Shown here: positions 1-7,548 of the stretch, piece after piece
Position numbering within the stretch: position 1 is the stretch's first letter
Layout: every line of letters begins with the position of its first letter
Origin: JBBIKU01 sp037445245
GTDB lineage: Bacteria; Chloroflexota; Anaerolineae; Anaerolineales; Anaerolineaceae
Direction of reading: 5' to 3'
Length of the DNA stretch: 20,058 nt
Assembly: GCA_037445245.1 (NCBI GenBank)
Contig: JBBIKU010000025.1
Coordinates: forward strand, 1 to 20,058
Made by a program: the position numbers and the translations under genes
Notes under the pieces: generated by a model
Database searches by the model: none
Told to the model about the DNA's origin: nothing
Seen by the model: only the letters and a program-made list of their open reading frames with translations

Positions 1-2
1 CC

Positions 3-425
3 GGGATTCTGGTGGGAATATTGGACATCGGCAAAGGGTGGGCAGCGATACACTTAAGCCAGACTATCGAGCTCGACTCTTTTCAAACATTCATAGTCGG
101 GCTGGCGGCGATCATCGGTCACAACTGGTCGATCTGGCTGCGCTTCGATGGCGGTCAAGGCATGGCGACCACGCTGGGCGTCTTTTTGGGATTGATGCCG
201 TTGGTGACGCTGGTTGCAATGTTTCTTATCGTGATAATGCTCTGGTTGCGCCGGAACTGGGAGTTTGCCTGTGGGGTTGGGCTTGCCTGGGTGCCGCTTG
301 GGGCTGCAGTATGGGAAAAGGATAGCGCCCTGGCGCTCTACGCCGTTATTGTTTTGCCGTTAATCTGGCTGCGCAAGCAGATCGTCACCGCACTTCGCCG
401 GCGAGCGCTGATGGATAAATCCTGA
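3..425 (+). CDS. PlsY-like glycerol-3-phosphate acyltransferase, 5' truncated by the window edge
   Basis: PlsY is an integral membrane enzyme that moves an acyl group from acyl-phosphate to glycerol-3-phosphate, the first step of phospholipid synthesis. The reading frame is open to the left edge, so the GTG at 12 is not the start; about 140 C-terminal residues are present, against roughly 200 in the family. The hydrophobic segments and the second conserved block (GHNWSIWLRF followed by DGGQGMAT) place it in the family. Two things are odd. The phosphate-binding loop, normally GGKG, reads GGQG. The usual C-terminal block with conserved His and Asn (HRxNI type) followed by a Glu is absent, and the protein ends in a basic tail. 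It may be a paralogue with altered activity rather than the housekeeping enzyme. Family assignment is good; activity is uncertain. Confidence 0.75.
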   Translation, partial: GILVGILDIGKGWAAIHLSQTIELDSFQTFIVGLAAIIGHNWSIWLRFDGGQGMATTLGVFLGLMPLVTLVAMFLIVIMLWLRRNWEFACGVGLAWVPLGAAVWEKDSALALYAVIVLPLIWLRKQIVTALRRRALMDKS

Positions 426-450
426 GCTATTATTTCCCTTTTTCGAAGGG

Positions 451-456
451 TATAAT
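451..456 (+). promoter_or_regulatory. Candidate -10 box of the rhodanese gene
   Basis: A perfect TATAAT lies in the 66-bp gap after the PlsY-like gene, 36 bp before the GTG start of the rhodanese. No good -35 hexamer is visible at 16 to 18 bp. If it is used, the leader would be about 29 nt. Confidence 0.4.
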
Positions 457-491
457 CACCCCCTAAATTCCTGTTTCTGGGAAAACCGGTC

Positions 492-1040
492 GTGTCCAAA
501 AGGAAACTTCACCCTTCTTCCAATACTCTGCGCCGGAAAGAGAGGCAGGCGCGCCACAAACGCCGCCGCATGTTTGTGCTGGGGATATCCGCCGCTATGC
601 TGGTACTGGCGCTGGTAGGTGTGGTGATCTGGCAGAACAACTCGCTCAAAGCGGTTGCTGCTGCCCAGGCTGAAACGCCGGCGCAGGTTGCGCCAGCCGC
701 CGCGACATCGCATCCGCTCGAATTAACGGTGGAAGAGGCGTTCGAACGTTATCAAGATGGGGCTTTATTATTGGATGTGCGCACGCAGCAAGAATGGGAC
801 GCCAGTCATGTACCGGGTAGTGTTCACATTCCCCTGCAGGAGCTCCCCAGTCGCTTGGACGAGCTTTCTAGAAATGAGGAAATTGTCGTGATTTGCCGCG
901 CTGGAAATCGCAGCCAGGAAGGGCGAGACATTTTGCGGCGGGCGGGGTTCGAGAAGGTGTCGCACGTACGTGGCGGCGTGGTGGAATGGTTCAGAAATAA
1001 TTACCCCTTTGAAGGCGGAGCACCGATTCCCAGACCTTGA
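492..1040 (+). CDS. Membrane-anchored rhodanese-domain protein
   Basis: This 182-residue protein has a very basic N-terminus (residues 1-26), one membrane segment (about 27-47), an Ala/Pro-rich linker (50-75) and a rhodanese domain (about 78-172). The rhodanese active-site loop CRAGNRS is intact with the catalytic Cys at 135, and the LLDVRTQQEW block that opens the fold is present. The arrangement predicts a single-pass protein with the rhodanese domain outside the cytoplasm. Such domains carry sulfur as a Cys persulfide or bind oxyanions; the substrate cannot be told from sequence. The start is GTG, with a modest purine-rich TGGGAAA upstream. The gene ends 3 bp from the stop of the convergent ChrA gene with no terminator between them. 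Confidence 0.88.
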   Translation: MSKRKLHPSSNTLRRKERQARHKRRRMFVLGISAAMLVLALVGVVIWQNNSLKAVAAAQAETPAQVAPAAATSHPLELTVEEAFERYQDGALLLDVRTQQEWDASHVPGSVHIPLQELPSRLDELSRNEEIVVICRAGNRSQEGRDILRRAGFEKVSHVRGGVVEWFRNNYPFEGGAPIPRP

Positions 1041-1043
1041 TCC

Positions 1044-2219
1044 TCATCGACCTAGCATGGCGTGGTGGATCAATCCGCAAATTGCGCCACCGCCTATCAA
1101 CCACAGTGTGTCCAGTTTAAAACGCAATAACAACAAAAGCCCTAAAATGAACAGAGTCGCCGTCCAGATGTCGATGATGGCGGAGGGCGCCAACTGAATG
1201 TTTACGGACAGGATCAGCGCCACCACGGCGGCATTGACGCCGCCCAGGAATGCCTGTACGCGGGGGATGCGTCGCCAGCGGGGAATCCAGCGGCCGATCA
1301 GCGCAATGATCAGAAACGAGGGCAAGAATATGCCGATGGTCGATACCAGTGCGCCACCGATACCGCTGACCTGGTAACCGATAAAAGTGGCTGAGGTCAT
1401 CACCGGTCCGGGCGTCATCTGCCCAACGGCGATGGCATCCAGGAGCTGTTGTTGTGAGAGCCAGCCGAATCCCATCACCACATCGCGCTGGATGAATGCG
1501 TAGAGCACCATGCCCGACCCAAACAATAGTGCACCGACGCGAATGAAAAAGAGGGTCAATTGCACCAGGTGGTCATTGAGCCATTGTTCCAACTGGTTGA
1601 CCATCTGCGAAAAAGCTGCCAGTCCTGACGTCAGAAAAGCTGCCACGGCTGTCGTTTGAGAGGCAGATGAGAGGACCCCCAGCCCGCCGGCTGCCAGGAT
1701 AATGATAACTTCATGCACCCCTAATAGTGAGGCGATCAAACAGGCAATCGCTAAAACCGCTGCCGGCGGGGTGCGGAGGGCGGATTTTCCCAATCGCAAT
1801 GTGGCAGTAGCAATCACTGCCAGCACCACCGGGTTGATACCCAGAAAGATTGCTTGAACCTGAGGAATGATCCCATAGCGGTGGTAGAGCACGCTCAACA
1901 CCAGGGTAATGGCAAACGCCGGCAGGATGAAAGCGATGCCCCCTGCCAGGAATCCCGCCCAGCCAGCGCATGATAGTCCAGTCAGAAGCGCCATCTCGAC
2001 TGCATTGGCGCCGGGAATCAGGTTGGTAGAAGCCAGATATTCCATGAACCGCTGGCGGGTGAGCCATCCCCGCCGCTGCACGATTTCTTGGTCCATCAAC
2101 GCAATCGATGCAGCGGGACCGCCAAAGGAGATACAACCCAGCTTGAAAAACAAAGCGGCGATTGGACACAATGGCGTTTTAAGGCGTGGCTCGTGTTGAG
2201 ATTCCAGTTGGTCGTTCAT
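1044..2219 (-). CDS. chrA: Chromate transporter, ChrA/CHR family, two-domain type
   Basis: This 391-residue polytopic membrane protein has the long-chain CHR layout, two homologous halves of about 190 residues each. The first half begins with an FGGPAASIALM block, then RRGWL and an LIPGANAVEMA block. The second repeats the pattern with LLFGSGMVLYAF, FGWLSQQQLLDAIAVGQ and TPGPVMTSATFIGY. Characterised ChrA proteins export chromate, though many homologues are annotated only by similarity and may move other oxyanions such as sulfate. It lies 46 bp downstream of the SLC13 remnant on the same strand and may be the last gene of that transcript. The ribosome-binding site is weak (CTGAAGA close to the ATG). 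The symbol rests on family membership, not on shown chromate resistance. Confidence 0.9.
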   Translation of the reverse strand: MNDQLESQHEPRLKTPLCPIAALFFKLGCISFGGPAASIALMDQEIVQRRGWLTRQRFMEYLASTNLIPGANAVEMALLTGLSCAGWAGFLAGGIAFILPAFAITLVLSVLYHRYGIIPQVQAIFLGINPVVLAVIATATLRLGKSALRTPPAAVLAIACLIASLLGVHEVIIILAAGGLGVLSSASQTTAVAAFLTSGLAAFSQMVNQLEQWLNDHLVQLTLFFIRVGALLFGSGMVLYAFIQRDVVMGFGWLSQQQLLDAIAVGQMTPGPVMTSATFIGYQVSGIGGALVSTIGIFLPSFLIIALIGRWIPRWRRIPRVQAFLGGVNAAVVALILSVNIQLAPSAIIDIWTATLFILGLLLLLRFKLDTLWLIGGGAICGLIHHAMLGR

Positions 2220-2265
2220 TCTTCAGAGCGGTAAAGAATTGGGTGGGATTTAATGACGAGGGACA

Positions 2266-2697
2266 TTAAAAATGCCACATCAGGGGGATCAGTAAGGTTG
2301 CGACAATCCAGAAAATAATATTTAATGGGGTGCCTATCTTCAAAAAATCGGCGTAGCGGTATTGACCCAGTCCATAGATCATGCTGTTGGTCTGATAGCC
2401 GATCGGCGTCATCTAGCTGTTTGAGGCGGCAAACGTGACCGCCATCAGAAATGGGTCTTGCTCGACGTTCATGGCACCGGTGCGAAACAGCGCCGCACTG
2501 AGGATGAACATTGCCCCGACGGTAACGGTGGCAGTGTTGCTGAAGCCGGAAATACCCTCTTCCGGGGTGACGATACCGGTGATCATCAACGCCACCATCA
2601 CCAGCACGGCGACGTAATCAATGGGCAGTTTTTCGGTGGCAAACAGGACGATCGAAATTAAGATAATCGTCAGCGTAATGAGAATTTCAGGTGTCAT
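2266..2697 (-). pseudogene. Remnant of an SLC13 (DASS)-type anion transporter: internal deletion plus nonsense codon
   Basis: The first 94 codons (2697 down to 2413) match the N-terminus of an SLC13/DASS permease: membrane helix, ATEKLPIDYVAVLVM, the GFSNTATVTVGAMFILSAAL block and RTGAMNV. The text then jumps to EQDPFLMAVTFAASNS, which belongs near the end of such proteins. After an in-frame TAG (2413-2415) the same frame continues MTPIGYQTNSMIYGLG and a last membrane helix, stopping at TAA (2266-2268). Full-length members with RCK/TrkA-C domains are near 600 residues, so roughly 450 central residues are gone. Its ATG overlaps the TGA of the AI-2E permease (ATGA), which suggests the intact gene was translationally coupled to it. 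It is unlikely to make a working transporter. Confidence 0.85.
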
Positions 2698-3872
2698 TGC
2701 GTATTCTTTTTTGCAGGCTTTACGCTGGCGACCTTCTTTTTGATCACCCTGATCAGGCGATCTTTCTTCTCGATGGGGGGCAGTTGATCGCCGAGCATAT
2801 CTTCGACGTACAGCATGCGTACAATCACAATCAAAACTGCCATCAGCGGGGTGGCGATGACCAGACCCACTGCTCCCAGAATCAATGTAAGCAGAACCTG
2901 GGCGATGATGGTGAGCGCTGGCGGCAGATGAATGGTACGTTGCTGGATGATGGGGGTGATGAGGTAGCTCTCGATCTGCTGGATAATGATATAAAGGAGG
3001 ATGACGTAGAGTGCCTTAATCGGCGACTGACCGAGGGCGATCAGAATGGCGGGGAGGGTCGCCAACAACGGTCCGATGTTGGGAATGAAATCCAAAATGG
3101 CGGCGAGGAATCCGAGCGCCAGTGCCAGTGGAATGCCCAGGATGCCCAGCCCGATAGAGATCATGATGCCGACCGAAGCCATCGCAATGGCTCTGCCGAG
3201 CAGCCACCACTTGAGGGTCAGCCCGCACTCTGAGATCACTTCCTGAATTCGCTTGCGGTTATGCAACGGCACCAGGCTTAGCAGACCATTGATGTACAGG
3301 TCGGGTTGCAGGGCGAAATAAAAACTGACGAACAAGACGATGGCGAAACTGATGATCGCCCCCACCGTGCTGGAGAAAATGCCGGTGACCCCCTCCACGA
3401 CTACAGAGCGCTCTCGCAGCAAGTCATCCAAGGTGACAGTTTGTTCCAGCATGCGCTGTCCCCATTCATATTGTCTCAGTTCCCTTTGCAGAGTCAGCCA
3501 GGAATTAGGGAGTGTTTCAGCAAGCTGTCTAAACTGAACCTCGAGCTGCGGATAGAGTAATACCATCCCACCCACCAGCACCAAGAGCAAGATCACGCTG
3601 ACCAATCCCAGCGCGCATCCATGCGGGAGGCGGGAGGCATTCTGCAGGGGCTCACTGAGGCTGCGCAAGAAAGTTGCCAACAGGATGCCGCTAAAAATGA
3701 GGGTCAAGATTTCGAGCGCATTCCAGGTGAACCAGAGCAGAATCACCACCAGAGCAACGATGCCGACGATGATGAGGGTGCGGCGCGCTAACTGGCTGAT
3801 CTTATGGGGTTGATATGCCTGCGCTTGGGATTTTTCGGGCGGGGTGGTTTGCTGGTCGGTTCTCTCGTCCAT
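2694..3872 (-). CDS. AI-2E family transporter (PerM/UPF0118 permease)
   Basis: This 392-residue membrane protein has a cytoplasmic, Gln/Pro-rich N-terminus (1-28), paired N-terminal helices (about 30-75), further helices around 85-108, and an extended soluble segment (about 110-160). A C-terminal helical bundle follows, with the family block DFIPNIGPLLATLPA. Family members export autoinducer-2 (TqsA) or act as Na+(Li+)/H+ antiporters or general permeases, so the substrate is open. It starts 15 bp after the stop of the squalene-synthase-like gene, and its TGA overlaps the ATG of the SLC13 remnant by four bases, so these genes are probably co-transcribed. The C-terminus is rich in Lys (residues 365-390), consistent with the positive-inside rule. 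Confidence 0.9.
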   Translation of the reverse strand: MDERTDQQTTPPEKSQAQAYQPHKISQLARRTLIIVGIVALVVILLWFTWNALEILTLIFSGILLATFLRSLSEPLQNASRLPHGCALGLVSVILLLVLVGGMVLLYPQLEVQFRQLAETLPNSWLTLQRELRQYEWGQRMLEQTVTLDDLLRERSVVVEGVTGIFSSTVGAIISFAIVLFVSFYFALQPDLYINGLLSLVPLHNRKRIQEVISECGLTLKWWLLGRAIAMASVGIMISIGLGILGIPLALALGFLAAILDFIPNIGPLLATLPAILIALGQSPIKALYVILLYIIIQQIESYLITPIIQQRTIHLPPALTIIAQVLLTLILGAVGLVIATPLMAVLIVIVRMLYVEDMLGDQLPPIEKKDRLIRVIKKKVASVKPAKKNTQ

Positions 3873-3887
3873 GGTTGCTCTTGATAA

Positions 3888-4874
3888 TTATGTGCCGGAT
3901 TCTACTACTTGTAACTGCTTGAAATAGCGACTCAGCCAGTGATTGTTCCAACCCAGCAGGGTTGTTTCGCGGACGATGCGTTTTACCTCGCGACGAGTCA
4001 TTTTTACCTCGCCGATCAATACGCCTACATTGTGACGACTGATTGCCAGAGTGCGAACGGCAAACAGGATGGGCCACATGCACGCTAGGCGCAGGGTGTG
4101 CAGCCAGGGCGGAAGCGACTTGATGTACACCAGCGCCGCAGCCAGGTGTCTTTCCGCTTTGTTCGCCAGCAGATCGACCACCTGTAACGCCTGAATTTGA
4201 TATTCGGGTTTAAAAAAGTCGGCGCGCTGAAGGTTTACGGCAGCGCAAAAACTTTCCGGAATATAGATCCAGCCGCGCTCGTAATCTTTGCGCAAGCCGC
4301 GTATGATATTGACGGTTTGCAGCGCCAGCCCGGTTTCGCGAGCCAGCGGCATGAGAAGATCGAGCCGCTGGCGGACGAAGCGAGAGTACCAAGCAAAAAT
4401 ATCCGTTGTGAGGTAACCCACCCTGCCGGCAACTTCGTGCATGTAATCGTCCAGGTCCTCTTCGGTCAATATCTGAGGACCTTTCTCGACCCAGCGAGCC
4501 ATGCCGCGGGTCGAATCGCGGATGTGAATCAACATTTGGGTTTGCAGGACACAGGGTAGCTGGCGCAATTTTTCGAGGATCTGATCGGCTTGCTGCGCCA
4601 CATGGGCGTCGGGATCTTTTTCTGGATCCACATCTTTCAATTCTTTAACCAGGGTGCTGGCAGCTTCCTCCCCGGCGATTATTCGATCCCATAACAATAA
4701 CAGGCGCACTTTTTCTTGCGGCGGCATGAATTCGTTGTCTTCTAAAAAATCCGAGACGCGCAGCATCAAGTACGCCAGACACATGGCTTCGCCTACCGTA
4801 CCCGGTAATTGCTGGATAGACAGAAAAAATGTCCGGCTTGTGGCGCGCAGCAGTTCCCAGTGGTTAATGGTCAT
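3888..4874 (-). CDS. Squalene/phytoene synthase family protein (head-to-head prenyl synthase-like)
   Basis: This 328-residue protein is of the family that condenses two farnesyl- or geranylgeranyl-diphosphates. The start SRTFFLSIQQLP and the first Asp-rich motif YLMLRVSDFLED (Asp42, Asp46) follow the squalene-synthase pattern. DYMHEVAGRVG (143-153) matches the DYCHYVAGLVG block of squalene synthase. The second Asp-rich motif, usually NIIRDxxED, reads NIIRGLRKD (189-197): the first Asp is Gly193 and the Glu is Lys196, with Asp197 kept. The following GWIYIPESF matches the usual GRxYxP. No isoprenoid or carotenoid genes lie nearby, so the product (squalene, dehydrosqualene or phytoene) cannot be named. 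A short upstream ORF overlaps its start. Confidence 0.8.
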   Translation of the reverse strand: MTINHWELLRATSRTFFLSIQQLPGTVGEAMCLAYLMLRVSDFLEDNEFMPPQEKVRLLLLWDRIIAGEEAASTLVKELKDVDPEKDPDAHVAQQADQILEKLRQLPCVLQTQMLIHIRDSTRGMARWVEKGPQILTEEDLDDYMHEVAGRVGYLTTDIFAWYSRFVRQRLDLLMPLARETGLALQTVNIIRGLRKDYERGWIYIPESFCAAVNLQRADFFKPEYQIQALQVVDLLANKAERHLAAALVYIKSLPPWLHTLRLACMWPILFAVRTLAISRHNVGVLIGEVKMTRREVKRIVRETTLLGWNNHWLSRYFKQLQVVESGT

Positions 4875-4920
4875 GGGGCAGACTTTGTAGGGGATATCGA
4901 GTGTTCGGCGCTTCTTTCAT
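4864..4920 (-). CDS. Possible 18-codon leader ORF overlapping the start of the squalene-synthase-like gene
   Basis: An ATG at 4918-4920 follows an AAGGAAA sequence by about 12 nt and opens an 18-codon frame rich in Pro and basic residues. It ends with TAA at 4864-4866, inside the first codons of the synthase gene and in a different frame. Because its stop sits just past the downstream ATG, it could couple translation. No homology is visible and chance is a fair alternative. Confidence 0.25.
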   Translation of the reverse strand: MKEAPNTRYPLQSLPHDH

Positions 4921-4977
4921 GGTCGATAATGTTTCCTTGTCTATTTACTTTTGTCTCCAATATCCACAAGCGTCCCT

Positions 4978-4983
4978 ATTTTA
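4978..4983 (-). promoter_or_regulatory. Candidate -10 box for the squalene-synthase-like gene
   Basis: TAAAAT on the - strand lies about 100 bp ahead of the ATG at 4874, in the 250-bp divergent region. No convincing -35 hexamer accompanies it. The resulting leader of about 100 nt would contain the 18-codon ORF starting at 4920. Confidence 0.3.
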
Positions 4984-5088
4984 ACACAAACTTGAAGTTA
5001 ATCTGACACTTAACATTGATTAATTCTGGCTGTGCGCTTCCGATAACAACTTACCCACATCGCGGCAGGAAACTGAAAGGATTCTTAT

Positions 5089-5117
5089 TTGACAAAGTTC
5101 ATCTCCTATATTATCTT
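5089..5117 (+). promoter_or_regulatory. Strong sigma-70-type promoter of the L,D-transpeptidase gene, probably leaderless
   Basis: A perfect -35 TTGACA (5089-5094) is followed after exactly 17 bp by TATCTT (5112-5117). Transcription would start near 5124, at or next to the ATG at 5125. This decides the gene start: the in-frame TTG at 5089 is the -35 box itself and is unlikely to be translated. Confidence 0.65.
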
Positions 5118-5124
5118 AGTAGAC

Positions 5125-6213
5125 ATGGATATTTTCAAGCGAACCTTCACGCGTCGAGATTTTCTCAAGAGGGGCGTTTATGGCGTTGGAGCCAGCATGC
5201 TGCGCCCGTGGTTGCATTGGAACGAAGTCGTACAAGCCAACTCAGGTTCAGAGCGGTTGGGGCGAGTGACGGTGGGCAAGATCAGCATGTGGTCGCGCCC
5301 TTCAGCGAACAGCACCGAGGTGGGCGTACTTTACGAGGATGCGATTATTCCCTGGCTGCGCGAGGTGATTGGCGAGGCGCCGGGGTTGACCTTGAACCGG
5401 CGTTGGGTTGAAACGCCGGGTGGATATGTGTATGCACCACGCATCCAGCCGGTGCGGAATGACATCAACACGCCCGTCACGACTCTACCGGAGACTGCCT
5501 TGGGGAGGGGGATGTGGGCGGAGGTGAGCGTTCCCTATGTTCCGATCACGCTGCACAACCCGCCTGCTCGGGGCGCCTGGTTGCGCGAAGCACGCACCCC
5601 GCGTTTGTATTACAGTCAGTTGTTCTGGATCGATGACATCCGCACCACAGAGAGCGGGCAGGTGGAGTACCGGGTGACCCAGAAATGGGGCTGGGGAGAT
5701 ATCCTGTGGGCACCGGCAGAAGGTTTTCGCCCTTTGACGGAAGAAGAACTACAACCTATCAGCCCCAGTGTTGAGGATAAGAAAGTGCTGATCCGGTTGA
5801 ATCCGCAGATGATGTCCTGTTACGAAGGTAACAGTGAGGTGTATGCGTGCCGCATTTCCTCAGGGACAAAATACGACGCCGAAGGCAATCCCACCGACAA
5901 GTGGTCGACCCCACCGGGGGCACGGCGATTGTGGCGCAAACTGATCTCGCACCACATGAGCGGTGGCGCTATTGGTTATGGCTGGGACCTCCCCGGCATC
6001 GCCTGGACGGTTCTGTTCGCGGGTACTGGTGAAGCCATTCATTCGACTTTTTGGCACAACGATTTTGGGACGCCGCGCTCGCGCGGCTGTGTCAACGCCA
6101 CCCCCGAAGATGCCAAATGGGTCTTTCGCTGGACGGAGCCATTTGTTGCCTACGATGTTGCAGATATCACCGTCCCTTATCCCGGGGGCACGGTGGTTGA
6201 AGTTGTCGAATAA
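5125..6213 (+). CDS. L,D-transpeptidase (YkuD domain) with Tat signal
   Basis: This 362-residue exported protein has the N-terminal TFTRRDFLKRGVYG, which fits the twin-arginine consensus (RRxFLK) and predicts folded export. Residues about 45-215 form a region of SH3-like character (GKISMWSRPS, then a repeated Tyr-Val-Pro pattern). The C-terminal YkuD catalytic domain has the signature IHSTFWHNDFGTPRSRGCVN, with His306 and the nucleophile Cys322. Such enzymes make 3-3 cross-links in peptidoglycan or attach proteins to it, outside the membrane. Start choice: the ATG at 5125 gives the Tat signal directly, and the upstream TTG at 5089 is part of a promoter. The downstream convergent YibE/F gene ends 22 bp away, with no clear hairpin between them. 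Confidence 0.9.
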   Translation: MDIFKRTFTRRDFLKRGVYGVGASMLRPWLHWNEVVQANSGSERLGRVTVGKISMWSRPSANSTEVGVLYEDAIIPWLREVIGEAPGLTLNRRWVETPGGYVYAPRIQPVRNDINTPVTTLPETALGRGMWAEVSVPYVPITLHNPPARGAWLREARTPRLYYSQLFWIDDIRTTESGQVEYRVTQKWGWGDILWAPAEGFRPLTEEELQPISPSVEDKKVLIRLNPQMMSCYEGNSEVYACRISSGTKYDAEGNPTDKWSTPPGARRLWRKLISHHMSGGAIGYGWDLPGIAWTVLFAGTGEAIHSTFWHNDFGTPRSRGCVNATPEDAKWVFRWTEPFVAYDVADITVPYPGGTVVEVVE

Positions 6214-6235
6214 TTCGTAATTTCCACGCAGAATT

Positions 6236-7444
6236 TCACTGGAGGTCGTCGGCTTGATTTGCCGGTCCAAGATAGGGGCGCAGCTTGCCGAAGCGGTGCT
6301 GGTTTAGCGCCACCAGGCTGGCGATGGTGGTGGTGATCGGCGCCGCCAGGATCAATCCCATCGATCCCACCAGTGTACGCACCACTTCCTCCGCCACAAA
6401 TTCCAGATTCAAGAGTTCTCCGAAGTTGCCCTGCGACAGGGTAAACAATAGCAACATCGGCAGGGCAGCGCCGGCATATGCCAGGAAGAGCGTGTTGACC
6501 GTAGCTGCAACATGATCCTGACCGATGCGCATACCGCGCCGGATGATCACCGGAAGTGAGAGATTCGGGTCGGTGTCTTTCAATTCGAAGACGACCGACG
6601 CCTGGGTGATGATCAAATCGTCGAGGATGCCGAGTGCTCCAATGAGAATGCTTGCCAAGACCAACCCCTGCGGGTTGATAGCTTTGCCGGTTTGTTGAAT
6701 GATGATCAGCACTTCTGTGTTCGCCAAACCGGTTAGGCGGGTCAGATTGGTGAAAATATTGGCAAGGGTGATGGTAATAATCAACGTTACCAGAATGCTC
6801 AATACCGCTGAGTGGGTTTTCAGCGTCCAACCATAAATAAGGTATTGTGTGACCATCAGCAACACGAAAGATCCCAGCACGGTGACGACGAGCGGGTCTT
6901 TGCCGTCCAGTATCTCGGGCAGAATGAAGGCAAGGATGATCACGAATGAAAAACCAAGCCCGATCAAACCGCGAAAGCCCTTCCAGCCGGATACGCCAAT
7001 GTTGAGCACAATGAAGACAGCCAGCACCACCAACAGATAGGGTGTGCGGATGAAATCGATAAAATGGATCACACGGACATTGTCGGGTCGATCGAAGATG
7101 TCGATCAATATCTGGTCGCCAACGGCAGGCGTCACATTCTCAACTCGATACTGGTATTTCCCGTAGTCCACCTCATAAATCTCTCCTTGCATGCCGCCTT
7201 CCAGAACTTGAACGCGGTAGACCGGATATTGACGCATTTCGCCTTCGATCATGACTTCTTCCTGGCGGAGCAGCTCCAGCACCTCGGCGCGCACCGCTGA
7301 GGTGGGGTACCCCACCCGCCAACCCTCATCGATAGGTGTGAACTGCCTGTTTTCTAACGAGGTGATCAGCACTGCCAGAACAACGCTGAAAACGATAATC
7401 ACTGCCGCAGCAGCGATGATAAAAAGACGATTGTTGGGACTCAT
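6236..7444 (-). CDS. YibE/F family multi-pass membrane protein
   Basis: This 402-residue protein has one N-terminal membrane segment (about 7-28), an extracytoplasmic soluble region (about 30-130, with VYRVQVLEGGMQGEIYEVDYG), then seven or so membrane helices. Conserved YibE/F blocks are present: GALGILDDLIITQASVVFEL and the RRGMRIGQDHVAATVNTLFL block. The family has no firmly established function and has been proposed to be a transporter. Start choice: the ATG at 7442-7444 has AGGAG eight bases upstream (GGATAAAGGAGTTGCGCTTC), whereas the longer frame reaching 7552 would run through the promoter region. It diverges from the LysM-M23 gene. Confidence 0.88.
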   Translation of the reverse strand: MSPNNRLFIIAAAAVIIVFSVVLAVLITSLENRQFTPIDEGWRVGYPTSAVRAEVLELLRQEEVMIEGEMRQYPVYRVQVLEGGMQGEIYEVDYGKYQYRVENVTPAVGDQILIDIFDRPDNVRVIHFIDFIRTPYLLVVLAVFIVLNIGVSGWKGFRGLIGLGFSFVIILAFILPEILDGKDPLVVTVLGSFVLLMVTQYLIYGWTLKTHSAVLSILVTLIITITLANIFTNLTRLTGLANTEVLIIIQQTGKAINPQGLVLASILIGALGILDDLIITQASVVFELKDTDPNLSLPVIIRRGMRIGQDHVAATVNTLFLAYAGAALPMLLLFTLSQGNFGELLNLEFVAEEVVRTLVGSMGLILAAPITTTIASLVALNQHRFGKLRPYLGPANQADDLQ

Positions 7445-7548
7445 GAAGCGCAACTCCTTTATCCTCAGCCGGTGAAAACGGTGACCGTTAAAAATTTCTA
7501 CCAATGATAAGCGTATTGCCGGTTTGTGCACAAGCCAACCCAAGGCAA

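Noticed and set aside
436..450. CCCTT/AAGGG inverted repeat after the PlsY-like gene
   Set aside because: Only five base pairs with no T-tract on the correct side, and it directly abuts the rhodanese -10 box; probably chance.
2691..3233. A 180-codon open frame antisense to the AI-2E permease
   Set aside because: Its Gln/Asp/Asn-rich composition is the mirror of hydrophobic membrane codons on the true strand.
4981..5023. Several TTAA units upstream of the L,D-transpeptidase, resembling a Bacillus PhoP-type TTAACA array
   Set aside because: The spacings are 17, 12 and 10 bp rather than a constant 11 bp, and the region is simply AT-rich.
5089..5124. Twelve-residue N-terminal extension of the L,D-transpeptidase from TTG at 5089
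   Set aside because: The TTG is the first triplet of a consensus -35 box, and the Tat signal begins just after the ATG at 5125.
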